64,000 nucleotides of DNA from CAMAVH01 sp036500145 (GTDB lineage Bacteria > Pseudomonadota > Alphaproteobacteria > SMXQ01). The DNA lies in the NCBI GenBank assembly GCA_036500145.1, contig DASYCO010000029.1, positions 37,045 through 101,044 of the forward strand. The letters are read 5' to 3'. The notes below the pieces were generated by a model, which saw nothing but the letters and a program-made list of their open reading frames with translations, did no database searches and had not been told where the DNA came from. Positions 17,314 to 25,328 of this stretch are shown here, piece by piece. A program made the position numbers and the translations under genes. Within the stretch, counting starts at the first letter, position 1. Each line of letters begins with the position of its first letter.

Positions 17314-17349
17314 CGGTCACCGCCGCCTTTCGGGCAGGGAGAGGTCACG

Positions 17350-18084
17350 TCAATGCGCCGGCGTATGCGCCTTCAGGAACTTCTTGAGCTCGGCCACCGC
17401 CGCAGGCGTCGCCGAGGAGGGGTAGCGCCAGGGGTCGACCACCTTGATGTTCCGCGCCAAGGCCGCGATTTCCTCGCCGATCACGCGCGGATGGTCGAGC
17501 GTGTCGCCGGGCATGACGACAAGCGGCGTCTTGCAGTTCTTGACGAAGTCGCGCGAGACGCTCAGCACGAAGTCTCCCGTGCACATGCGTTCGCCGAAGG
17601 CTTCGGCGCTCGCCGCGTCGATCTTGGGATTGGTGTCCTTCAGGGCATGCGCCCATTCCCTGTAGAGGTTCTTGGCCAGGACCTCGCGGTTCTCGTCGTC
17701 GACGCCAATGGGCTGCTCGAGGACCGCCGCGACCACGCGCTCGGGCGCGCGCTCGATGAGCTTCAGCACGAAGGAGCAGCCGATGCAGCAGCCGAGGACG
17801 AGGAACTTGTCGATGCCGAGGTTGTTCATCAGCTCGAGCTGGTCGTCGGCATAGCTGCCCCAGGGATCGTCCATGTTCAGCGGGCCGCTCGACTGGCCGG
17901 CATTGCGCTGGTCCATGGCGATCGTCCAGTAGTCCGGCGAAAAGACCTCGATCGGATTGAAGGCGGCCCGGCTCCAGAAGTCGATCACCGAACGCACGCC
18001 GCCCGGCGCGATGAGCAGCAAGGGAAAGCCCTTGCCCTTCGTCTCGTAGTAGATTTTCAGGTCGCGCCGCTGCATGAACGCCAT
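17350..18084 (-). CDS. Alpha/beta hydrolase with a Cys nucleophile elbow
   Basis: A 244-residue alpha/beta hydrolase. The fold starts with IYYETKGKGFPLLLIAPGG (oxyanion region near 26-29), then AMDQRNAGQSSGP near 56-68. The nucleophile elbow, normally GxSxG, reads G98-C-C-I-G102, placing cysteine at residue 100. The acid position is filled by MPGDTLDHP near 190-200. Where the catalytic histidine usually sits, close to the C-terminus, the sequence is VDPWRYPSSATP with no histidine. It may therefore use an atypical triad or have lost classical hydrolase chemistry. It lies directly upstream of the triple-RidA gene, recalling rutD beside rutC. The ATG at 18084 is preceded by AAGGGAGAA. Confidence 0.87.
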   Translation of the reverse strand: MAFMQRRDLKIYYETKGKGFPLLLIAPGGVRSVIDFWSRAAFNPIEVFSPDYWTIAMDQRNAGQSSGPLNMDDPWGSYADDQLELMNNLGIDKFLVLGCCIGCSFVLKLIERAPERVVAAVLEQPIGVDDENREVLAKNLYREWAHALKDTNPKIDAASAEAFGERMCTGDFVLSVSRDFVKNCKTPLVVMPGDTLDHPRVIGEEIAALARNIKVVDPWRYPSSATPAAVAELKKFLKAHTPAH

Positions 18085-18134
18085 GGCTTATTCTCCCTTG
18101 AAGACAGGTCCCATTGCCGCTTGTCCGCGCGGCA

Positions 18135-18650
18135 TTACGTCAGCCCGTAGGTCTTTTCGAATATCTGCTTGCCGTTGTGCTGCAGCGTCACCTCGATGCG
18201 CGCCGCCCGCTCCATGACCTTGAAGGAAGGGCATCCGCTGGCGCCGCCTTCGGCCATCTTGACGATGTCGGCGTCCGGCTGGCTGCTGGCGACCATGATC
18301 TTGTAGACGATCCTGGGGATCGGCGAATCGTTGAACCAGGACATCTCGCCTTCCAGGCTCTCGATCTGCAGGTCCAGCATCGCCGCCGTCTTCACCATCC
18401 AGACCTTGTGACAGAGCATGATGCCGGCGACGAAGTAGCGCATCGGCGCCGGGCCCGCGTCATGGCCGCCGGCGCTCTTGCGCTCGTCGGCGATGAAGCT
18501 GTGCCCCTCCACCTGGGCGCGGAACTGCAGGTCCAGCAAGGCGGTGCCCTTCACGGTCGTCAACGCCCGGTCCGAAGGACCGGACCGCTCGCTCCGCTCC
18601 GCGACCTGCTTGCGCGCGACCTCTTTCAGATGCGGGCCGATGTGCAGCAT
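18135..18650 (-). CDS. OsmC family protein
   Basis: A 171-residue protein of the OsmC/Ohr superfamily. Seen: FIADERKSAGGHDAGPAPMRYFVAGIMLCHKVWM, which matches the core of OsmC proteins where a Cys in the central helix sits near the start of a long alpha helix. A second segment, GGASGCPSFKVMERAARIEVTL, supplies the second cysteine. OsmC/Ohr proteins reduce organic hydroperoxides with such a Cys pair, though many relatives have no known substrate. The start at 18650 is chosen for GGGAGGAG upstream; the longer frame to 18695 is not family-like. It is mid-operon between the amidohydrolase and the alpha/beta hydrolase, so it may protect the pathway from peroxide or act on a pathway intermediate. 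Confidence 0.82.
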   Translation of the reverse strand: MLHIGPHLKEVARKQVAERSERSGPSDRALTTVKGTALLDLQFRAQVEGHSFIADERKSAGGHDAGPAPMRYFVAGIMLCHKVWMVKTAAMLDLQIESLEGEMSWFNDSPIPRIVYKIMVASSQPDADIVKMAEGGASGCPSFKVMERAARIEVTLQHNGKQIFEKTYGLT

Positions 18651-18734
18651 ATTCGTCTCCTCCCCTTCATGATCCGGCGCCGCGAGGCGGGACACCGATC
18701 GGCATCCCGCCCGCGAGCGTCGTCTGGCTTGCGC

Positions 18735-19883
18735 TTACGGCTCGCCGTAGAAGCGCACCGGATTATCCCAGAACATCTTGCGCCGGACGTCCTTGTCGAG
18801 CTTCCACTTCATGAAGAAGTCGACCGAATCCGGGAAACGGGCTTCGAAGTGCGGATAGTCCGAGGCGTACATCAGCACGTCCGGCCCCAGGAACTTCGTC
18901 ACCATCTCGACCATGTCGGCGCCTTCCGACATCTCGATGCTGGAGAAAAAGCGGCCGCCCGTCATGTATTCGCTGATCTTGTGCTTCAGCGGCGCGGTGC
19001 CGCCGACGTAGTCGACCTGGTCCTCCAGACGCCGCATCCAAAACGGCAACCAGCCGAAGCCGCTTTCCAAAATGCCGAAGCGGAGCGACTTGTAGCGGTC
19101 CATGATGCCGCTGCCCATGAAGGCGCCGACGGCGCGCATGGCGCCCCACGGATGGGCGCAGGAGCGGCCCAGGAAGGCGTTGTCCCACATGTCGTGGCAG
19201 CCGGGGAAATAGGGCGGCGACACGTAGTTGCTGTGATGGATGACCACCAGGCCCAGATCGTCGATCGCCTTCCAGATCGGCTCCATCCGCGGATGGTCCA
19301 GGGGCGTGTCGTTCTTCATCTGGACGTAGACGCCGACGGCCCATGGGGTCTTTCCCCATTCCTTGATCTGGGCCACGCATTCGTCCACGCAGTCGGGCAC
19401 CACCGGCATGACGGCCTTCAGGCGCTTCGGATGCTTGCCGCAGAAGTCGTTCAGGTAGCGGTTGTAGGCGCGCATCAGGCCGAGCTGGAGGTTCGTGTCG
19501 TCCAGATGGAAGGCGTTGGGCATGCCGCCGATGATGAGCTGGGCGTCGACGCCCTCCTCGTCCATGTCACGGATGCGAGCGTCAGGATTGTTGTCCATCG
19601 CGCCTTCCGTCGCATGACGGCTGCCCATGTAGGTCGTCTCCGGCCGGTGCAGGCCTTCTTCCGCCTCCGCCTTGCCGAGGAAGCGCGGATAGGGAATGCG
19701 CGCGCCCAGGGAGAAGCCATGGTTGCCGACCACCAGGCCTTCGATGGCCTTGGTGTTCTTGCGCTTGTACTGCTGCAGCTCCGGCAGCCGCGCGCGCAGG
19801 CTCGGGTCGAAGTAAGGCTCAAGGGTTTCCCACGAAGGACGGCAGTGCGTGTCCGTGTCCCAAATCTTAAAACCGTCTTTCAT
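18735..19883 (-). CDS. Amidohydrolase family (ACMSD-like, Amidohydro_2) metalloenzyme
   Basis: A 382-residue TIM-barrel metal-dependent hydrolase or decarboxylase. The first metal motif is altered: DTDTH at residues 9-13 in place of the usual DxH. Later ligands are visible: VVIHHSNY near 212-219, ESGFGWLPFWMRRLE near 270-285, and the barrel-end aspartate in YASDYPHFEARFP near 338-350. Relatives include 2-amino-3-carboxymuconate semialdehyde decarboxylase, gamma-resorcylate decarboxylase and 5-carboxyvanillate decarboxylase. In this operon a role in decarboxylating or hydrolysing an aromatic or ring-cleaved acid is likely. The start is supported by GGGAGAAGG. It follows the permease (19954) by 70 bases. 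Confidence 0.88.
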   Translation of the reverse strand: MKDGFKIWDTDTHCRPSWETLEPYFDPSLRARLPELQQYKRKNTKAIEGLVVGNHGFSLGARIPYPRFLGKAEAEEGLHRPETTYMGSRHATEGAMDNNPDARIRDMDEEGVDAQLIIGGMPNAFHLDDTNLQLGLMRAYNRYLNDFCGKHPKRLKAVMPVVPDCVDECVAQIKEWGKTPWAVGVYVQMKNDTPLDHPRMEPIWKAIDDLGLVVIHHSNYVSPPYFPGCHDMWDNAFLGRSCAHPWGAMRAVGAFMGSGIMDRYKSLRFGILESGFGWLPFWMRRLEDQVDYVGGTAPLKHKISEYMTGGRFFSSIEMSEGADMVEMVTKFLGPDVLMYASDYPHFEARFPDSVDFFMKWKLDKDVRRKMFWDNPVRFYGEP

Positions 19884-19953
19884 AGTGCCTTCTCCCTTAT
19901 GTTATACGAGCTCTTGTGATGCTGGCCTGCGCCGCGCCGGGGCGTCTTCCGGG

Positions 19954-21711
19954 CTATCCCCTGATGGTGCTCCGCTGCAGGCCGATGCGGCGCGTCAGGC
20001 GGCGCGCGATCAGCGCGCCGACGATGGTGATCGTCATGATGATGAGGCTGATGATCCCCGCCTCCTCCTTCAGGTTGATGCCTGGGCTGCCATAGTCGAG
20101 CGCCAGCAAGGACAGCGTATAGGTGCCCCGCGTCGCGAGCAGGATGATGCTGCTCGTCGTCGTCGCCGCCGAGACGAAGTTCAGCGTTCCCAGGAGAATC
20201 AGGGTCGGCATCAGCAGCGGCACCCAGATCTTGGCGAAGGTCCGGACGTAGCCGGCGCCGCTGACGCGGGCCGCCTCCTCCATGTCCGCCCCCATCTGCA
20301 GGAAGACGGACTTCGACAGCTGAGTGCCCGTCGTCTTGCCGTGCAGGATCATGACGATGACCAAGGGCCAGATCGTCCCGTAGAGCGGCGACAGGAAGGG
20401 CGTGCCAAGGAACATCCAGAGGAATCCGAGGCCGGCCAGCATGCCCGGGATGACCGCGGCGAGCCAGATCATCCCGTCGAGCAGCCCCCGGCCGGGCAGC
20501 TTCGTGCGCACCAGCACGTAGGCGATGGTGGCGAAGAGGAAGGGGCCGACAACGGCCGTCACCGACGACAGCAGCATGGTGTTCGCGAAGGCGTTCCAGA
20601 ACACCGGCTCGTTCATCACGAACTGCCAGTGCCGCAGGCTGAAGACCTCGTTCAGGCTGAAGATACCGGCGCGGTACATGATGCTGCCGATCGCCAGGCT
20701 GACGACCGGCGCCAGGATCATCAGCATCAGCAGGAAGACGATTCCGCCGAAGATGATCCAGCGCGCCGGCCCGATGTTGATGAGGCCCGACTTGTAGGAG
20801 CCCGTCACGACGGAATAGCTGTGCTTCTGCGTCAGCCAGCGCTGCAGCGGCACGACCAGCGCCACGATGACCAGCGTGACGCTGGCCAGCGCCGTGGCCT
20901 GCCCGTATTGCGGCGGATAGGTTTCCGACACCATGTTGTAGATCCGCGTCGAATAGACGAAGAAGTTGATCGGCACGCCCAGGAACTGCTCGATCTCGAA
21001 CCCGTCGAACGCGCGCGTCAGATGCAGCGCGAAGACGACGATGATGGGCGGCGTCATGACCGGAAAGGTGACGCGCAGCATGGTCCGCAGGTTGGAGGCG
21101 CCCGCGACCCGCGACGCCTCTTCCAGGGTGGCGTCCATGTTGCGGAAGGCCGGGGTGAGCAGGATCACCTTGTCGGCGATGGAGCGCGCCATGAGATGGA
21201 CCCAGACGATGCCCGGCACGCTGTAGATGTTCAGCGGGCCGTCCAATGAGTTGACGAAGGGCAGCTCCTGCAGGGCCCGGTTCAGCAGGCCGAGCCGGGG
21301 ATCGGCCAGGAAGATCCACCCCATCGTTACCGAGATCGACGGCACGATGAAGGCGATCCAGAAGCCGAATTCCAGCCCGTGGGAGAACGGCATGCGCACG
21401 CGCGCCAGCGCCCAGGCGATCAGGACGCCGATCGGCATGCCGATGACCGTCACCGAGCCGAACACCAGGAAGGTGTTGCCGAGGGCCGACAGCATTTCCG
21501 GCCGCCGGAAAGCCGCGATCCAGTTGCCGAAGCCGTACTGGGGCGGCGAGATCACGTTGGGCGCGACGTTGAAGCTGTTCAGGCCCAGCAGGACGATCGG
21601 CAGGATGAGGTAGGTGCCCAGGAAGACGAGCAGCACCGCCATCAGGTAGTGGCCCCTGGTCGTGACGGCGATCTTGAAGCGACGCCGGAACGTGAGTGCC
21701 TGCCGGCCCAC
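19954..21711 (-). CDS. ABC transporter permease, fused double-domain
   Basis: A 585-residue inner-membrane protein with two permease domains of about six spans each. The ATPase-docking loops are EEASRVAGASNLRTMLRV near residue 197 and EEAARVSGAGYVRTFAK near 477. It belongs to the same superfamily as the other three permeases here, but its sequence is closer to the one at 31849 than to 1405 or 39035. The likely start is GTG at 21711, which nearly abuts the MmgE/PrpD stop at 21715; translation is probably coupled. The partner ATPase (14967) and receptor (13758) lie downstream in the same operon, separated by enzyme genes. Confidence 0.9.
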   Translation of the reverse strand: MGRQALTFRRRFKIAVTTRGHYLMAVLLVFLGTYLILPIVLLGLNSFNVAPNVISPPQYGFGNWIAAFRRPEMLSALGNTFLVFGSVTVIGMPIGVLIAWALARVRMPFSHGLEFGFWIAFIVPSISVTMGWIFLADPRLGLLNRALQELPFVNSLDGPLNIYSVPGIVWVHLMARSIADKVILLTPAFRNMDATLEEASRVAGASNLRTMLRVTFPVMTPPIIVVFALHLTRAFDGFEIEQFLGVPINFFVYSTRIYNMVSETYPPQYGQATALASVTLVIVALVVPLQRWLTQKHSYSVVTGSYKSGLINIGPARWIIFGGIVFLLMLMILAPVVSLAIGSIMYRAGIFSLNEVFSLRHWQFVMNEPVFWNAFANTMLLSSVTAVVGPFLFATIAYVLVRTKLPGRGLLDGMIWLAAVIPGMLAGLGFLWMFLGTPFLSPLYGTIWPLVIVMILHGKTTGTQLSKSVFLQMGADMEEAARVSGAGYVRTFAKIWVPLLMPTLILLGTLNFVSAATTTSSIILLATRGTYTLSLLALDYGSPGINLKEEAGIISLIIMTITIVGALIARRLTRRIGLQRSTIRG

Positions 21712-21714
21712 CCG

Positions 21715-23082
21715 TCATTGCCTCCCGTCCGGCGAGAGCAGCGACATCAGCGGCGCCATGGAGGCGAGCTGCTCGATCGACCAGACCGCCTCGATCAGCC
21801 GCTCGACCTTCTCGGCCGGCAGGACGGCGCCGGCCACGGCGCGGACCTTCGCTTCCAGGCGTTCGTCGCTCAGCGGGTTCTCCGGCACGCCGACGGAATG
21901 ATGCGTCGTCACCGCGTAGGTCGTCCCGTCCTTCAGGGTGAGGGAGACCGCGGCGCCGAAGCGCGGCAGGGACGCATCGACCGAGACGTTGATGCGGTCG
22001 CGCAGCGCCTTGATGACGGGATCATGGACCTTCGCGTCGACGAACTGCTGCGGAAAGGCATGGCCGTCGACCAGCACGCAGGCCATGCCGTGATGGTAGG
22101 AGAACTTCCCTTCGAGCCCCTTCTGCGGATGGCGGCGCGATTCGATGGCCGGCGCCATGCGCTCGACGGTGCCGTGGATGCTTTCCACCGTGGCCGGCGT
22201 CACGCCGGGCTTGGTCCGCAGGTCCGCCATCGAATCCAGCAGGGAATGGGTGGCCTGGCCGCAGGCATGGGGCTTGATCGCGATCTTCGGCAGGTCCCAC
22301 GTCTCGCCGAGGCCATGGACGACGGAGGCGACGTCGTAGTCCTTGGCCATCACGGCGGCGAAGCCGCGCGATCCCGACAGCAGGCCCTTGCTCTCGGCGG
22401 AGACCGACGTGAAGCCGCGCTTGGCCAGCATCGCCGCCAGCAGCCCGTTCTCGGCCGCCTTGCCGGCGTGGAACGGCTTGCTCATGGAGCCGAAGACCTC
22501 CCGCAGGCCGGCCGACTGGGTGCCGGCGATGCCGATGGCATGCTCGATCTCGTCTTCGGTCAGCCCGAGCAGCCGCGCGGCGGCGGCGGCGGCGCCAAAC
22601 ACGCCGCAGGTATTGGTGATGTGCCAGAAGCTCGCCCCGTCGCGGAACTTCGGCACGATGAGGTTGCCGATGCGGCAGGCGACCTCGATGCCGAGCACCA
22701 TCGCCGCCAGCAGGTCCTTGCCGCTGGCGCCGGTCAGCTCCGCCGCCGCCAGGGCCGCCGGGTAGATCGGCGAGCCCGTGTGGATCACCGTCGGCAGGTG
22801 CGTGTCGTCGTAATCCTCGAAATGGCCGAGGAACCCGTTCGCCAGCGCCGCGTTGCGCAGGTTCGTCCTCACGCCGGAGCCTACGACCGTCGCCAGCTCC
22901 TTGCCGCCTTCGGCGGCGAAGACGTCCAGCAGGATGCCGATCGCCGGATCCTTGGAGGCGTAGAGCGCCACACCGAACTCGTTGAGCAGCAGGCGCTTGC
23001 CGATGTGCATCATCTCCGGCGGGATGCGGTCGGCCGGAAACTTGGCGATGAATGCGGCCAGCTGCTTTTCGACCAGTACCAT
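21715..23082 (-). CDS. MmgE/PrpD family protein
   Basis: A 455-residue member of the family that includes 2-methylcitrate dehydratase (PrpD) and cis-aconitate decarboxylase. Seen: the active-site segment GHFEDYDDTHLPTVIHTG (near residues 88-105), the helical domain GSMSKPFHAGKAAENGLLAA (near 210-230), and the KPHACGQATHSLLD stretch near 290. The C-terminal part keeps MRHPS-like replacement HHSVGVPENPLS, a typical end-domain turn. Such enzymes dehydrate or decarboxylate tricarboxylate-like acids, and many paralogues lie in aromatic or unusual-acid pathways. The start at 23082 is preferred over 23115 because the family N-terminus begins there, though its ribosome site is weak. It is second in the operon. 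Confidence 0.9.
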   Translation of the reverse strand: MVLVEKQLAAFIAKFPADRIPPEMMHIGKRLLLNEFGVALYASKDPAIGILLDVFAAEGGKELATVVGSGVRTNLRNAALANGFLGHFEDYDDTHLPTVIHTGSPIYPAALAAAELTGASGKDLLAAMVLGIEVACRIGNLIVPKFRDGASFWHITNTCGVFGAAAAAARLLGLTEDEIEHAIGIAGTQSAGLREVFGSMSKPFHAGKAAENGLLAAMLAKRGFTSVSAESKGLLSGSRGFAAVMAKDYDVASVVHGLGETWDLPKIAIKPHACGQATHSLLDSMADLRTKPGVTPATVESIHGTVERMAPAIESRRHPQKGLEGKFSYHHGMACVLVDGHAFPQQFVDAKVHDPVIKALRDRINVSVDASLPRFGAAVSLTLKDGTTYAVTTHHSVGVPENPLSDERLEAKVRAVAGAVLPAEKVERLIEAVWSIEQLASMAPLMSLLSPDGRQ

Positions 23083-23202
23083 GCAAACCCCGTCAGACGC
23101 CGCGTTCGCGACCATGTTGCGCTTCTGCGAAATGCCTCGAAGGGCCGACGGCCGCGCGCCGGGGGCGTGAAGCCCTCGGCCGCGGCTCGGCCCCGTCGCC
23201 GG

Positions 23203-24261
23203 TCAGACGAGGATCTTCCCGTCCTTGGAGACCGGCGTGTTGTCGGCGGTGATGCTGATCCGGTCCGTGATGCCTTCCAGGCGCAGGGTGCTGAAGACCT
23301 TCGCGCGGTCGGCGCCGGTGCCGATGCCGAAGTGCATCGCGCCCATGCGCTTCTTCTCGCTGCGCATCATGCCGGTGCGCGGCTGGCAGTGCTTGTTGGT
23401 GCCGATGGCGATCTCGCCGCCGACCTCGAACGACTTCTCGTCGCCGTAAGTGTCGATGTAGCGCTTGATCTGGTCGGCTTCCGTGCCGCCCTCGATCTTG
23501 GTGACGCGGCCGTCGCGGATCGTCAGCTTCACCGGCTTGTCCCAGCGGCCCGGCGGGAAGTGGGCCGTGGTGTCCCACACGACCGTGCCGTTCGCCGTGC
23601 CCGGCTTCGGCTCGATGTGGATCTCGCCGAAGGGCCAGGTGCCGCCGCCCAGCTTGCCGGTCTTCGCGCTGCGCTGGAACGGCATCTTTCCCCAGCGGTC
23701 GGCGAAGTAGCCGCTCGGCATGCCCGACACGTCCGCCATCAGGTCGGTGCCCGATTCGGAGGTGACATGCAGGTTCTTGGTCCGGTCGTAGACCTCGCCG
23801 ATGCGGCGCTGGATGTCGCACATCTCCTCGACGTCCTCGTAGCTCGCCTTGCCGCCGCCTTCCGTGAGAATCTCCACGGTCAGCTCCTCCATGAGCCAGA
23901 TCGGCGTGTGGCCGGTGCCGCCGCCGCCTTCGGCGCGCACCGCCTTGAGGGCCGGCGTGCCGCTGTTCAGCGCCGTGGTCGTCAGCGCGATGATGACGTC
24001 GGCGCCGGCCGCCGCCCGGATAGCCGCCTCGGTCGGGTCGCCGCAATGATGCGTGCGCCGCGAGAACATGCAGAGGGTCGGGTCGCTGCCCTTGCTGCGC
24101 AGCGCCGCCATCGCCGACTGCCAGACCATCGGATCCATCGCGTCGTCGGTGAAGATGAGGATGCGGTCGTCCGGCTGGACGAAGCGGAAGGGGACGTTGA
24201 AGCCTTGTATCGCGGAAATGATTCGCGTCGGCGGGATCCCGTACCGTTCAACCATCACCAT
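23203..24261 (-). CDS. M29-type aminopeptidase / NicX (2,5-dihydroxypyridine dioxygenase)-like protein
   Basis: A 352-residue protein related to the leucyl aminopeptidase (aminopeptidase T) family and to 2,5-dihydroxypyridine 5,6-dioxygenase, which share a fold. Diagnostic segments are FGEIHIEPKPGTANGTVVWD near 211-230, LTIRDGRVTKIEGG near 246-260 and MGAMHFGIGTGADR near 305-320. Its length of about 350 fits the NicX/Hpo branch better than true M29 peptidases (about 400). If it is a dioxygenase, it would open a dihydroxylated pyridine ring using Fe(II). Supporting context: downstream alpha/beta hydrolase, amidohydrolase and RidA genes resemble the deformylase, amidase and deaminase steps of N-heterocycle breakdown. 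First gene of the operon, divergent from the LysR gene at 24403. Assignment between the branches is tentative. Confidence 0.78.
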   Translation of the reverse strand: MVMVERYGIPPTRIISAIQGFNVPFRFVQPDDRILIFTDDAMDPMVWQSAMAALRSKGSDPTLCMFSRRTHHCGDPTEAAIRAAAGADVIIALTTTALNSGTPALKAVRAEGGGGTGHTPIWLMEELTVEILTEGGGKASYEDVEEMCDIQRRIGEVYDRTKNLHVTSESGTDLMADVSGMPSGYFADRWGKMPFQRSAKTGKLGGGTWPFGEIHIEPKPGTANGTVVWDTTAHFPPGRWDKPVKLTIRDGRVTKIEGGTEADQIKRYIDTYGDEKSFEVGGEIAIGTNKHCQPRTGMMRSEKKRMGAMHFGIGTGADRAKVFSTLRLEGITDRISITADNTPVSKDGKILV

Positions 24262-24364
24262 GACGTTTTCTCCTGTGCGTTTGTTGTGTCGTCTGCGTTC
24301 GCGCGCCGCAAATCGATGCGTCGAAAAAGGCTAGGCCCCGGCTATCTACAAAAAAATCAAATTA

Positions 24365-24386
24365 ATTTTTGACACCGTTTAAAATT
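24365..24386. promoter_or_regulatory. Candidate LysR-type operator
   Basis: TTTTTGAC-ACC-GTTTAAAA is an imperfect inverted repeat with a T-N11-A core, 17 to 38 bases before the LysR start and inside the divergent promoter region (24262-24402) it shares with the NicX-like operon. It is placed as expected for autoregulation and pathway activation. Confidence 0.4.
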
Positions 24387-24402
24387 ACTCAATAATCGAG
24401 AC

Positions 24403-25323
24403 ATGCTTTCCAACACGGTCGACCTCAAGAAGCTCCGCGCTTTCCACCTGGTAGCCAAGCATGGCGACCTCGGCAGCGCCGCCACGCGCCTGCTGCTGTC
24501 GACGTCCGCCATCTCCATCCAGATCACGCAGCTCGAGAAGGAGCTCGGCGTGAAGCTGTTCCGCCGCGCCGGCCGCAAGCTCGTTCTGGAGCCGGCGGGA
24601 AAGGTCTTCCTCGACCACGTGACCGGCATCCTCAAGGCGGTCGACGACGCCATCGCCTCCGTCTCCACCTCGAAGATGCCGAAGCGGCACATCTCGATCG
24701 CCATCGGCCCGGACCTCACGCGCATCTTTTCCGGCGCCATCGGCAAGTTCATCAAGCTCTACCCGGACGTCGAAATCTCCCTCCAGCTCAAGACGTCGCG
24801 CGAATCCCTGGTGCGCATCCTCGACGGCGAGATCGACATGGTGGTCGGCTACTTCGGCTCGCTGCCGAAGAACCTGGTGAAGAAGACCCTGATGAAGAGC
24901 GGGTTTTCCATGTCCTTCGCGCCGTCGCACCCGCTCGCCAAGATCAAGTCCCCGTCGCTCGCCGAGATCGCCCAATATCCGCTGATCGCGCTGCGCCAGC
25001 AGACGAGCATGGGCCAGCGGATCATGAACGCCTTCAGCGAGGCCGGCGTCGCGCCGGTCAACTACCTGGAGGTCGGCAACTGCCAGTCGTCGCAAGACCT
25101 CGCCGCGCAGGGGATCGGCGTCGCCATTGCCCACACCACATGCCTGCATGGCTACAAGACCTCGGAGATGCGCAGCATCGACATCAGCCATTATCTCGGG
25201 AAGGTCGACGTCGCCGTCGTCTACCGCAAGTCCCAGGAGCTTTCGCCGCTGCACCAGGAGCTGGCGGACGAGATGGCGCGCCTCGCCAACCTCGCCCTCG
25301 CCCACCGGCACGCGGCGCGATAG
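24403..25323 (+). CDS. LysR family transcriptional regulator
   Basis: A 306-residue regulator. The N-terminal winged HTH is at about residues 4-62 (DLKKLRAFHLVAKHGDLGSAATRLLLSTSAISIQITQLEKELG), then a linker helix and a two-subdomain effector-binding region from about 90 to 295. It is divergent from the ten-gene operon that begins at 24261, the standard position for a LysR activator of that operon, which responds to a pathway intermediate. Its stop is only five bases from the stop of the convergent Bug receptor at 25329. Confidence 0.93.
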   Translation: MLSNTVDLKKLRAFHLVAKHGDLGSAATRLLLSTSAISIQITQLEKELGVKLFRRAGRKLVLEPAGKVFLDHVTGILKAVDDAIASVSTSKMPKRHISIAIGPDLTRIFSGAIGKFIKLYPDVEISLQLKTSRESLVRILDGEIDMVVGYFGSLPKNLVKKTLMKSGFSMSFAPSHPLAKIKSPSLAEIAQYPLIALRQQTSMGQRIMNAFSEAGVAPVNYLEVGNCQSSQDLAAQGIGVAIAHTTCLHGYKTSEMRSIDISHYLGKVDVAVVYRKSQELSPLHQELADEMARLANLALAHRHAAR

Positions 25324-25328
25324 CCGCA

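Noticed and set aside
21379..24372. 997-codon plus-strand open frame
   Set aside because: Antisense to three clear genes (permease, MmgE/PrpD, NicX-like) with shadow-like composition.
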